From: Deroplatys truncata
Taxonomy: Eukaryota; Arthropoda; Insecta; Mantodea; Mantidae
Length of the DNA: 64,000 nucleotides
NCBI GenBank assembly: GCA_030765065.1
Contig: CM060988.1
Location: 175,935,065 to 175,999,064, forward strand
Direction of reading: 5' to 3'
The notes below the pieces were generated by a model. The model was not told where the DNA came from and did not search any database. It saw only the letters and a program-made list of their open reading frames with translations. This document shows positions 33,563 through 42,470 of the stretch, in pieces. How positions within the stretch are numbered: position 1 is the stretch's first letter; every line of letters begins with the position of its first letter. The position numbers and the translations under genes were made by a program.

Positions 33563-34622
33563 CCCATACTAATTCTCCAAGTTCGATCAACCATTTCTTT
33601 CGCTTCCTTGTTTTAAATTCCTGCTTTCTTTTCTGCGCCCTTTTTAACATTACTTCAAAAGCTTTCTTTAACGTCTCTTCTCCCGTTAGTGTTTTCGGAT
33701 CCTTAGTTTCTAGTATCTGTAGTAATTTCCCTTCAAGTGTTTCTATTAACTTCCCCTTCATCAGCTCAACTAATTTCCCCTCTAAACTCTCATTTTGTTC
33801 ACTTAAGTTTCTTTCTAAGTACTGACCCTGCTTGTTTACGATTCTTTCTAAGTTCCTACTCTGCTCATTTGATTTCCCTTCTACATTCTTATCTTGTTCC
33901 CTTACGATTCTTTCTAAGTCTTTACTCTGCTTATTTACGATTCTTTCTAAGTCTTCATTATTCTCATTTGATTCACCTTCTACATTCTTATCTGGTTGAC
34001 TTACGATTCTTTCTAAGTTCTTACTATATTCACTTAAGATCTTACCCCGCTCATCTATTATGCTTTCTAACCTTTTACCCCGCTCATCTACTATGCTTTC
34101 TAAGTCCTTACTATGCTCATCTACTATACTCTCTAACTTTTTACTATGTTCATTTAAGATCTTACCCCGTTCATCTAAGATTCTTTCTAAGTTTTTATTT
34201 TGTTCACTTAAATTTTTTAAGTTTTTACTCTGCTCATCTAATTTCCCCTCTAAATTCTTACTTTGCTCACTTAATTTTTCCAAGTTTTTACTCTGCTCAC
34301 CTAATTTCCCCTCTAAATTTTTATTTTGTTCACGTGAGTCCTTCCTCTGCTCATTTAAGTCCTTACCCATCTCGTCTATCTTTGTGCTCAAATGTTGAAG
34401 CAATATTAGCAGCTGGTTTTGACCTGCGTCAATGACCTGCTCCATCGGTGATTGCCTTTCTAGCCTAACTTCTACTTCTGCTGCACCCATATTTTTTCCA
34501 TCTGTTGTTATGCTGACAATAGCCTCCCCATCCAGTTCTTCTGAACCTTCCCTTGACCTACTCATGGTTCCGTTAGCAAGTTCTACCTCCCTAGTAATGA
34601 CTTTACCCCCTCTCAATAACAT
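33558..34622 (-). CDS. gag-like coiled-coil protein of the gypsy-like element
   Basis: 354 codons, intact, from ATG at 34622 to the stop at 33558, which abuts the poly(A). Residues about 1-75 are non-repetitive and acidic (MLLRGGKVITREVEL start). Residues about 85-300 are a long run of 11-residue units of the type EQSKNLEGKLD or DEHSKDLESIV, very rich in E, K, L, N and S, predicting a long parallel coiled coil. The C-terminal 50 residues are basic (RKRKKW). No Cys-His zinc knuckle is seen. By position (first frame after the primer-binding site) it corresponds to Gag, which assembles the particle. Self-association through the coil is inference. Overlapping plus-strand frames are shadows. Confidence 0.78.
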
Positions 34623-34890
34623 GTGTTCACCAAAACTGAGTCACTACTCTGCATGCCTTTTTGTTTGTTTTTGAATAAATGTTCTAACCTGTATTTTTTT
34701 TTATGTTAACTGATGCGTTCCGGGTTCGAATCCTGGTGAAGTTCTAGAAGCGATGCTCTCAGCTGTTTTGTTGTCCCACGTAGGTAGACTAGAAGTTCGC
34801 GTTGTAATTTTGTTCTGCTGTGCCCCTTTCCTCTGAAGATTCTTCGTCTGTTCGTTGTTTCCTAGTCCTCCGTTTGTGTCGTTCTTCCCT
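34623..34890 (-). other. leader between primer-binding site and gag-like frame
   Basis: On minus this would be the untranslated leader. It contains a tRNA-like B-box match on plus (GGGTTCGAATCC near 34722) that may be an old SINE scrap. Confidence 0.45.
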
Positions 34891-34913
34891 TCGAGCCCCA
34901 CGTTATGGCGCCA
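34891..34913 (-). promoter_or_regulatory. primer-binding site, tRNA-Lys(CUU) type
   Basis: On minus, three bases after the LTR, comes TGGCGCC-AT-AACGTGGGGCTCGA. The 3' end of insect tRNA-Lys(CUU), as I recall it (TTCGAGCCCCACGTTGGGCG plus CCA), pairs with all of it except that AT replaces one C. Priming by tRNA-Lys is usual for several gypsy lineages. This fixes the orientation and confirms the LTR boundary. Confidence 0.82.
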
Positions 34914-35151
34914 GTTTGCGGCGATCACCTCCTCATCCGTTGCTGTAGCTTACCTTGATGCTTCTCCCGTTGCTTCCAGAAGTTCTCAGCGTGTTGGTTC
35001 TTCAATTTATCCTCGGCTAGCTGCAGTAATTTTCCTTAAATTATATGGGAGCATGGACTTATCCTCGGTAAAGGAAAACGTAGATCTCGGGTGGTGATAT
35101 AGGAAGACATAGACTTGCTTTGTTTATGAAAAGATGACACTGCCGTTTCTT

Positions 35152-35157
35152 TTTATT
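35152..35157 (-). terminator. polyadenylation signal in the LTR
   Basis: AATAAA on minus about 360 bases downstream of the TATA box and inside the LTR. Used from the 3' copy (31634-31639), it would end the genomic RNA. Confidence 0.45.
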
Positions 35158-35517
35158 TAATTTAACACTCGTAGTATACAAAACTGGTATTGCCGCTGTA
35201 AAATACTGTCCACCGCTGTTAGACTATGGCGTGGATATGTCACGAAATATAACTATTCTTATTGTCGCTTTCAGAGTAGCGGATCTTAGGTGTGTTGCTA
35301 AAACTATTTTGATTCCCTGTTTTGGCGCGATATCTCACACATCCTGCAGCATCTCTCCCTGACCACACATTACGAAAACTCTCGAATAAAATGCAATACT
35401 AAGCTGACATGACAAATTTGACTTGATTCCCTTTTTGGCGCGATATCTCACACATCCTGCAGCATCTCTCCCTGACCACACATGACATAAACTGCCCCGA
35501 ATTTTCCCCAAACAGAT

Positions 35518-35527
35518 CCATTTATAG
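35518..35527 (-). promoter_or_regulatory. TATA box in the 5' LTR
   Basis: CTATAAATGG on minus, about 530 bases into the LTR. It is the only strong TATA match upstream of the polyadenylation signal in this orientation. Confidence 0.5.
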
Positions 35528-36564
35528 TCTCAGGCTCCTGAGGCTGCTTCCTTTCCTATTGGTCCATTTTTAGCGCGACTCGACGCGTCTAACTATTTCG
35601 AATAAACTTTCAGGGATCTCATTGGTCCAATTTTAATATAAATCGCGGCTTTTCCTACATTTACCGTTAAGGTTGTCTTTCTCACTCACTTGGTCACGGC
35701 GAATTATCAAATAATGGGACAAAGGCTCTACACCCTCGCTGTAGGAATAATAGCACAGCGACCGGAGAGAGGTAATAAAACTAGGTTTTCTGCCTTCGAA
35801 AGCACTATTCCTGTAGCTAAAACTTTCCCTCGTGGACAGTATTTTAACATAGCGCTTAAATTATTTACATTAAACCATTTATAACTCTACTAATATTAAT
35901 AACCTAGATAGATACATAATGTTAAATCACCCTTCTTAAAATATACAAGCAGTATGAGAAAAAGATATTTACATAATACGATTTAACATCACTAAAAGTT
36001 AATTAATAAGTTATCTGTAATTATAGTTCTTGGGCTCGGCCTAGAGTTGCCGTTTCAATGGGGAGTATTATGCAAACTTACTGCAGCGTTTGAATGATGA
36101 AATCAAGCAAAAACGGTTGCATTCAGCGAAAAAGAAAGTTCTGTATCACACATCCATTATCGCCATGGCCAAAATCAATGAGTTATAGTTCGAATTGCTT
36201 CCTCATGCACCCAGGCTTAGCCCCCTCTGATTATTTTCTGTTGCCAAAGTTGAAGAAATGGCTTGGTGGTAAAAGATTTGCCAACAATGAAGAGGTGGAG
36301 TTTGCAGTTGATGGCTATTTTGCAGAACTCGGCGGTTCTCACTATAAACAGGGTATCGAAGTTATTGAACATCGCTGGGAAAAGTGTATCGAGCTGAAAG
36401 GAGACTATATAGAGAAATAAAGAGGTTTTTTCCCTAAATTTTGTTTTCTTTGTTAGTCGGGTACTTCTGGGATAGCCCTCGTAGCTAGAAGAATAAGCTT
36501 TTATATGATGTTTGTAGAAGAGTGGGCAGAGAAAATCTTGTGAATGTTAACACATCCTTTTTTT

Positions 36565-36656
36565 TTAATTCAGGAGAATCAAAGCAAGTATTTTCAGTGA
36601 GATCTTGGTATAGAATTTTAGGTGGAACCTCTATTTACTACTATAGGTAAGTGAAA
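36565..36656 (-). mobile_element. HLE left-end fragment
   Basis: An inverted, diverged left-end piece with TTCAGTGAGATCTTGGTATAG and a closing AGGTAAGTGAAAGT. Confidence 0.5.
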
Positions 36657-36660
36657 GTAA

Positions 36661-37147
36661 AACTGTATTGAATAAGTTGCTTCTTGAGCTGGCAGGCAAT
36701 CACCTGAAGACAAACATTAGCGAACTGTCTTGTCGACAGTGCAGTGCAATGCAACGCAACTGAATGGAGGCGTGACCTCGAGGTCGACTCAGCTGTCTGT
36801 CTAATGAGTGATTCAGCAACGCGCTGTTTCCGGTAACGTTCGGTTCAACAGCTCTCTCGTCTTGCCAACTTGAGCGAAAATTATTATTCAGTATCTGTCG
36901 TTTCTAATGCAGCTCTCGTATAAACGCTGAAAAGCTTTTAAACAATATCGAAAACTGAAGTAACTCATCTACAGTTCGATAGGAAACTGCAGCTGAAACA
37001 AGCGCTGACTTGCTGTTTAAATATTGCGCATTCTTCAAGCGATTTCACCAACTTCAGTTTTGCAACTAATTGATGTTGGACATGCTTGTTGTCTCATTCA
37101 GCGTTTCCTTTAATTAGTTTCTCCATCATTTACCTATATATAAAAGG
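36661..37147. other. unassigned sequence
   Basis: No repeat or coding signal seen. Confidence 0.35.
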
Positions 37148-38060
37148 ATGAGATATTGTATTCCACCCAATTTTTCATAGGAAATACACGTTTTGAGGTC
37201 CCCAGAACAAAAAACATTAGAAAAACGAATTAGGTGTTTCACCCAAAAATTCTATACAGATTACTTACGTTTTGAGCTACCCAAGCAAAAGGGATGTGTA
37301 GGGAAACGTGCATGTTTGGTATTCCAACAAAATATTCGATACAGATTTCAAAGAAAATACACCTTTAGGTCCCCAGAACAAAACAGGCTCTAAGAAAGTG
37401 TTATATTCCACCTCAAAGTTCGATACAGATTTCAGCGAAATACATGTTTCGTGGTCCTCAGAAAAAAAAACAAGAACTCTTAGGAAAAGATGTGTATATG
37501 CTATTTCAACATTTGATGCAGATTTCAGAGAAAATACACGTTTTGAGGAGGTTGCCAGAACAAATCGTAGGATTTTTAGAAAAATGTGCGTTCACATTTT
37601 GAGGTACTCAGAACAAAACACAGTAAAAAGACACGTTTGGGATATTCTGCCCTAAAACGTGATATAGATATTTCACTTTTGAGCTCCCCAAAACAAACAA
37701 ATTGGTTTTTTAAGTCCGTGTAAGAAGAGCATAACTCAAAAACTAAATGTCCAGTAAATACCAAACGTTGTATTTAAATTAAACACATTCTAAAGATGCG
37801 AAACAAAGATTTTTGTAGCAAATCCTCCCACCCAAAATTACTCTTTACATGGGACATTTTTCATTATTTTTTATTTCTTAAAAAATGACTATAAGGATGA
37901 TTTTGACAAAACACCATATGTTTAAGATACTTGCATGTCAAACATAAAGTATATCTTGAAGTTTCTGCGAATGGCTGTGAAGTCTTCATTCAGAATGAAT
38001 TTTGATTAATTTTGTATAACTGGTAAACCATAAGGAGAGAAAGATAGGGAAGTCTAAGAT
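37148..38060 (+). mobile_element. HLE copy with tandemly amplified 5' module
   Basis: Instead of one left-end module (ATTCCACCCAAAAATTCGATAC... TTTTGAGG... CCAGAACAAAA), six to seven diverged modules of about 80-95 bases follow one another, starting near 37152, 37230, 37310, 37398, 37490, 37586 and 37636. A normal HLE middle (AAGAGCATAACTCAAAAAC) then runs to about 38040. The right end is absent. Confidence 0.7.
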
Positions 38061-38391
38061 TGGGATGGCTGCACTGTGTGGAAAGGGATTTGCATAGCAT
38101 GAGGATTAGAAGTTGGAGGAGAAAGGCAGAAATTAGAGAAAATGGGCTACCATCATTAACGAGGCGCTAGCTACATTATAAGAGCTGTTGGCCAGTAAAG
38201 CAAAAAGGAGGAGCTAAACCATAAGAGAAACACACAAAAACTTACTATGCAAAAATTGCACATTTCGTTTCCCTACTACTTAGTAAGTAGATGAAATATT
38301 GCATTTCACCTAAATATTTTATACTAAAATTTCACCGAATTGCACGCTTTGAGACTCCCTGAAGTCAAAAGAAAAAAAATTAGAAAAGTTC

Positions 38392-38393
<2 letters not shown>

Positions 38394-38447
<54 letters not shown>

Positions 38448-38452
38448 TGTGT
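38394..38452. repeat. (GT)n microsatellite of HLE-B
   Basis: About 29 GT repeats with one AT interruption, at the usual HLE position. Confidence 0.95.
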
Positions 38453-38840
38453 GAAGAGCATAACTCAGAAACGAAAAGTCGGTTAAATACCAAATATGGC
38501 ATTTAAGTTCAGCATCTTCCAAGGATGCGACACGAAGATTTTCAAGTAAATGTTCCTTCCCCCTAATTATTATAATCTGACTTAATATATTTCATTACTA
38601 ATAATAAATAAGTTATAAACTTGATGATAGAATCACAAACTACCCTTTATATGAAAATTTTTTTGTTATTTTTTATTTTCTAAAAAATTTTATTCAATAA
38701 TACACGTTTAAGATATTTGCAAGAAGAATGAAATGGATAAGGAATTCTACGAATAGTCTGTTAAGTCCTCTTCATTCTGAATGACTTTTATGTAGCCAAA
38801 TGGTGAACTGCAAGAGACAGACAAAAACTGACAAAAAAAA

Positions 38841-39663
38841 TCTGATGTGTTCCACTCACATGACTTTCTCTACTCTTGTGCAAACTATTTTTACAAACGC
38901 TTATTCTCCATATGCTTCATGTTAATCGAGATGTTAATCTTATTGCTAATTTTCTTGTAAATGAAAGGGGAATATGGTAGGCTTTAAGCGACAGTCAAAC
39001 ATTTTAAGAGCTGGTTGCTATGTGCAGTATTCCATTCTCTTTGCATTACCAGGATATAAAAAAATGAATAACGAATTCCCACTTGAGAAAAAGTACAAGT
39101 ATCGGAAAATTTAAGGGAATAACAAGCAATAACTCGAAAATGGTTCACTCAACAAAAAAATGTATATGACATAAATAGTGTATTCTAACGCGATCTACAT
39201 TTTTTTGTCTAGTAAAATTTTGTCTATTTCTTATGGTTTACCAGTTATGGAAAAGTCGTTCACAATGAATACTTTTGGGGACATTCCCAAAAAATTCGAG
39301 ATATACATTTTATTTGTCATGAAAATAGCTTAAATATATAATATTTTAATCAAAATCGTTAGAGCCATTTCTGAGAAAATTAAAATGTTCCATGTAAAGG
39401 GTAATCTGGTGCGGTGGGATTTTCTTGAAAACCTTCGTGTCGCATCTCTGGAAGATACTGAACCTTAATACAAAGTTTGGTGTTTCTTCGACTGTTCGTT
39501 TCTGAGTTATGCTGTTCACAGACAGACACACACACACATATTTCCGAAAATGCTTTTTTTGGATTCAGGGGGTCTCAAAACATATATTTCCGGTGAAATC
39601 TGGGTATCGAATTTTTGGGTGGAATACAATACTTCCCCTACTTACTATAGTAGTAGAGAAAGT
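38841..39663 (-). mobile_element. HLE-A guest copy
   Basis: From TCTGATGTGTTCCACTCAC to TAGTAGTAGAGAAAGT, with eight A before it and AAAAA after it. Otherwise standard. Confidence 0.83.
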
Positions 39664-39745
39664 AAAAATGTATTTGAGGTGTTAGCCATTTCCAAGATAC
39701 TCTTTGTTACTGGTTTGAATTTTCAAACACTTATAGTTATTCAAG

Positions 39746-40175
39746 AAAGTAATCGTCTGCACTTCCAAAAATTCTAGCAGCCAAATTAATAGAGGGAAAA
39801 ATCTAAATTTTTTGGGCATAAAGATCAAATGGTGATACAGTTTACGTGTTTTGACGGTTTTTCAGATCGTTCATTTATCAAATATATAAAATTTTGAAAA
39901 ATATCACAAAATTGCAACTTTTTTATACGTAGCGTCTACAAAATTATCTTTCATGCAACGGGTAGAGCGTTTTTTGTGCATACATCTACACACTTTCATC
40001 GACGTGTGACAAATTGGTGGAGAAATAAATTCGCGAAGTCGTAAAAAGTGAGCCGAAAATGAGCAATTAAGGCAAAAGCGTTAAGATTCCCAACTTTGAC
40101 ATTTTATTCCTCCGTCAAATAAAATCCTATTTTCACTGCAAAATCAAGCAATAAAATTGTTTTAAAAAAATCGTG
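39746..40175. other. unassigned AT-rich sequence
   Basis: No recognisable feature. Confidence 0.35.
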
Positions 40176-40275
40176 CGTCTCTGTGGCCTGTCTGCCTACG
40201 GCGTGTAGCCTCCTGTGTGGTCCCTTCCTTTCAGGGGCACAATAGATCTCTGTAAGTCGCGGTGCCGACGCTTCC
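40176..40275 (+). repeat. short interspersed repeat shared with 14111-14209
   Basis: Both stretches carry GTCTCTGTGNCCTGTNTGCC, then TACGGC, a CCTCCTNTGGTTCCCT-like block and AGATCTNTGTANGTCGCG, in the same order. It is probably the 3' part of a SINE2-type element. Confidence 0.5.
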
Positions 40276-40392
40276 CTCTCCGTTGAACAGCCTAAAACGT
40301 GTAGCCTATTGTATTATTCTTATATCTACAACAAAATGGGTAAATGTCCAATTAAAGTTTATCGCGATTAACAAGAAGTAAATAGAACAATA

Positions 40393-41688
40393 CACCGAGC
40401 GGGCTACCTCAGGCGGTAAGTCTGCAGCCCGCATTCGGGAGGTCGTGGGTTCGATTCCCATGGCCGATCTTCCTGACCCATGGGCTTCTTTAAGGGTTTC
40501 CCCGGGTCGCTAGGCGAATGCTAGGAAGAATAATTACATCCCCTGAATTTCCTGTCCTTCCATTTCATCCCCATTCTAATTTCACTTCACCCTTCATCTG
40601 CTTGGTTTCATTCAGGGTTGCAAGTGTCGGCGGGAGGTCTCGGCGTGTGTATGGCAGGGGAAAACGATGCTCTAAGTAAAGGCTGGTTCATAACCAACGA
40701 GAACAAGAAAGTTGAAATACATGTATTCAAATGAGAGTGTTCACAATCGACGGGAAGCCCTCCCGGGCCCCGGGAACGGGAAAGAAGAGTTGCCCAACTT
40801 TTAACTTTCTCGTTCTCGTTTCCGGGCACGGCATATTAGATCCATATTGTGCATATTAGATGCTTCACTCTAGAGGTTATTCTAGGCGGCCGTGACATGA
40901 AACTGGAAGAAATTAGAAGTGCTTCCTAACCTCATCCCGACACCTGCAAAATTAATCAGCGTTGGTTCCTCTGGTGAAAGGGTCATTTGTAGTTTTTTTA
41001 TATGCAACGCAAAACTGACTATTACCTAAAACAAAATGGCAAAAGCTACAAAAAAGCTAGCTAAAACCGGTGAAAATTAAAAAAGGACAATAAACAATTT
41101 TAATGTATGCCATTAAATAAAGGAATAAAGCTTGGCACAACTAGAGGGATCGGAAATGAAATAGATATGCATTTAGATAATGTTTACCCTATCGAATTTT
41201 GACGTTGGCTTGGCTAAATTGGAAGTAGGTGAAAAAATATCATTGGTCAGTTAAAACCAAATGAATTCCCAATGCGCAAAATCGACTTTCACTTTGTGAT
41301 CGATATGCATTCCCGTTCTCGTTACCGGGCTGTTGTGAACCAACATCTTGCATGGTGCATTGCTTCCCGTTCTCGTTTCCGTTCTGGTTACCGTTCTCGG
41401 GCTGTTGTCAACCAGCCTTAAACCTTCGTCCCCCGGAATGCGAGCAGTCTCCGGGTAGCGGGCCTCCCAGGGAATGTGTAAACCTACAGCGGGAGGGGAG
41501 GACTGCCAGCAACTTGAGAGTTCAAATCTGTAAATGGTAGGGACCCTGCCCTCTGCCTGCCATGCCTCCTGATTCGGCCGCCCTCTCTTCTCACCTCATC
41601 CCGGAGACACCCCGATAGGAGCCTAGGCGCAAAAATTCTGCGTAGGGCGAGGTGCTAGTCCCCTTTCGCTTCTAGTGCTATCCTATCC
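40393..41688 (+). mobile_element. SINE2 copy with its own MITE insertion
   Basis: Bracketed by TAAATAGAACAATA (40379-40392) and TAAATAGAAGAATA (41689-41702), a 14-base target duplication with one mismatch. The head has an A-box-like CTACCTCAGGCGGTAAG and B box GGGTTCGATTCCCATGG. The body has GGGTTTCCCCGGGTCGCTAGG. Removing the 739-base MITE and its TAA leaves about 554 bases, matching the other SINE2 copies. Confidence 0.8.
40680..41418. mobile_element. MITE with TAA target duplication (Harbinger-like)
   Basis: Ends AGGCTGGTTCATAACC at the left and, reversed, AGGCTGGTTGACAACAG at the right, each next to TAA (40677-40679 and 41419-41421). Near the right end CCCGTTCTCG-type motifs recur several times, both at 41320 and at 41368-41400. 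A 3-base TAA duplication suggests PIF/Harbinger, but there is no transposase and the end sequence alone is not diagnostic. Confidence 0.68.
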
Positions 41689-41765
41689 TAAATAGAAGAA
41701 TAAGCTTGTGTAAAAATAGTTTCTAGAAGACTGAGCAGAGAAAGTCATGTGAATGCAACAATAAG

Positions 41766-42470
41766 ATTTTGTTTATTCAGTAGGTCTTAGATAAGTAAGT
41801 CGCCATTAAACGAGGGAATAATCACCGACTGGTGCACTAGCGTTTAGAACGTCACGTGTAGCTTCAATGCGCTCTTTAACTTATCTCTCGCTGAGAGTAG
41901 ATATTTCAGTTTCCCTTGAGCGTTTTGTGTTCCGTCAGCCAGAAAATGGCGGCAGTTTTATTTGTGTTTACTGGAACGTGCACAAGTTTCACCGCGTTCC
42001 AACATTTATTTCGATTTACAATGTTTTCCCCATGCCCTACTTGTTGCCAAGCGGAACGGTTTGTGGTATTGACAACGCACTTCTGAATGACCGTCGGCTA
42101 TCTTCTAGTTTTTAGGCCTGCCCGGATATCTCGTCGCAACAATATACTTGCCTTATTCAGATCGAACAGTGATACTCTAAAACGCCTCTAAATACTAAAG
42201 TAAATCAAATTAACACAATACGATTATTATTGATAGCTGCCTTTTAACACGAGCCATCCATACTGGAAATTCAATTTCTTTTGCTCCATTTATATGCCGC
42301 CCTTAACATCTCGAGTCATACTTTGGATTTAGAGCGCCTCAAAACTAGTGATGAGATGATACCACTATTTCTCGATACCGATACTGATTTTTGAGCACTA
42401 TACTCGATACTCGCTTTATAAAAAAAACTGTAAAGGCGATAGCTTGTTCACTGAATTATGTTCTTATTAG
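41766..42470. other. unassigned sequence
   Basis: Contains CAGAAAATGGCGGCAG at 41939, which looks like a translation start context, followed by a 42-codon frame. No domain and no splice structure can be argued from sequence alone. Confidence 0.3.

Larger units (their letters stand above)
31399..36057 (-). mobile_element. gypsy-like LTR retrotransposon, non-autonomous, recent
   Basis: Two 1141-base LTRs (31399-32539 and 34917-36057) with TG...CA ends enclose a 2377-base interior. The exact 4-base duplication ATGG lies at 31395-31398 and 36058-36061. The LTRs look identical by eye. Minus orientation follows from the primer-binding site beside the 34917 LTR and from a minus-strand gag-like frame. 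Protease, reverse transcriptase and most of integrase are missing. Only a Pol C-terminal scrap remains, so any movement would need enzymes from a relative. The interior order on minus is leader, gag-like frame, poly(A), Pol tail. Confidence 0.93.
34917..36057 (-). repeat. 5' LTR of the gypsy-like element
   Basis: Same 1141 bases as the 3' LTR with no difference seen. It is the 5' LTR because the primer-binding site is beside it. On minus, transcription would start downstream of CTATAAATGG and pass the polyadenylation signal, so U3-R-U5 order is sensible. Confidence 0.92.
30743..36420 (+). pseudogene. mariner transposase pseudogene (irritans-type, copy 1)
   Basis: The start codon at 30743 and stop at 36418-36420 match copy 2. 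The left part encodes MDETWVHHFTPETKEQ (first catalytic Asp) and the right part ends ELKGDYIEK. Lesions: an extra base after TTGAAAGG near 30790, further frame changes near 30985, a 6-base loss after VFWD, a 4.66-kb retrotransposon at 31399-36057, and a deletion near 36142 that removes HQDNAPVH and with it the second catalytic Asp. Inactive before and after the insertion. The family cuts and pastes at TA using a DD34D active site. Confidence 0.9.
30571..36481 (+). mobile_element. irritans-type mariner (copy 1), itself interrupted
   Basis: Terminal repeats start CGAGGGCAATCCCAGAAATA at the left and, on the other strand, CGAGGGCTATCCCAGAAGTA at the right. TA flanks both (30569-30570 and 36482-36483). 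Without the gypsy-like insertion and its 4-base duplication the element is 1248 bases. The second copy is at 55533-56823. Confidence 0.92.
29995..36560 (+). mobile_element. HLE-B host copy, outermost layer of a triple nest
   Basis: The left piece (29995-30570) starts at the GCGCGCGCGTGTGT tract and runs to TTTATTTGGATTGACATG. The right piece (36482-36560) continues TAGCTAGAAGAATAAGCTTT and ends in the right-end block GTGAATGTTAACACATCC. Comparison with the intact stretch at 29693-29745 shows the two pieces were once contiguous. A mariner interrupts them. Confidence 0.78.
38268..39745 (+). mobile_element. HLE-B host copy split by an inverted HLE-A
   Basis: The left piece (38268-38840) has the left-end blocks, a TG tract and part of the middle, with a foreign AT-rich stretch at about 38570-38640. 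The right piece (39664-39745) resumes at AAAATGTATTTGAGGTGTTAG. The junction is in the A-run of the ACAAAAAAAATGTAGATC block. Confidence 0.68.
40300..41765 (+). mobile_element. HLE-B right-end fragment split by SINE2
   Basis: 40300-40392 carries TTCTTATATCTACAACAAAATGGG to AGTAAATAGAACAATA, given here as two blocks. 41703-41765 continues AGCTTGTGTAAAAATAG to CATGTGAATGCAAC. The SINE2 between is bracketed by a target duplication. Confidence 0.65.

Noticed and set aside
33737..34435. A 232-codon plus-strand frame rich in Leu, Phe and Ser
   Set aside because: It is the complement of the gag-like coiled-coil frame. Its composition follows from that frame's repeats.
41945..42073. ATGGCGGCAG start-like site with a 42-codon frame
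   Set aside because: Good context for translation initiation but no domain, no splice evidence and no length. Left as unassigned sequence.
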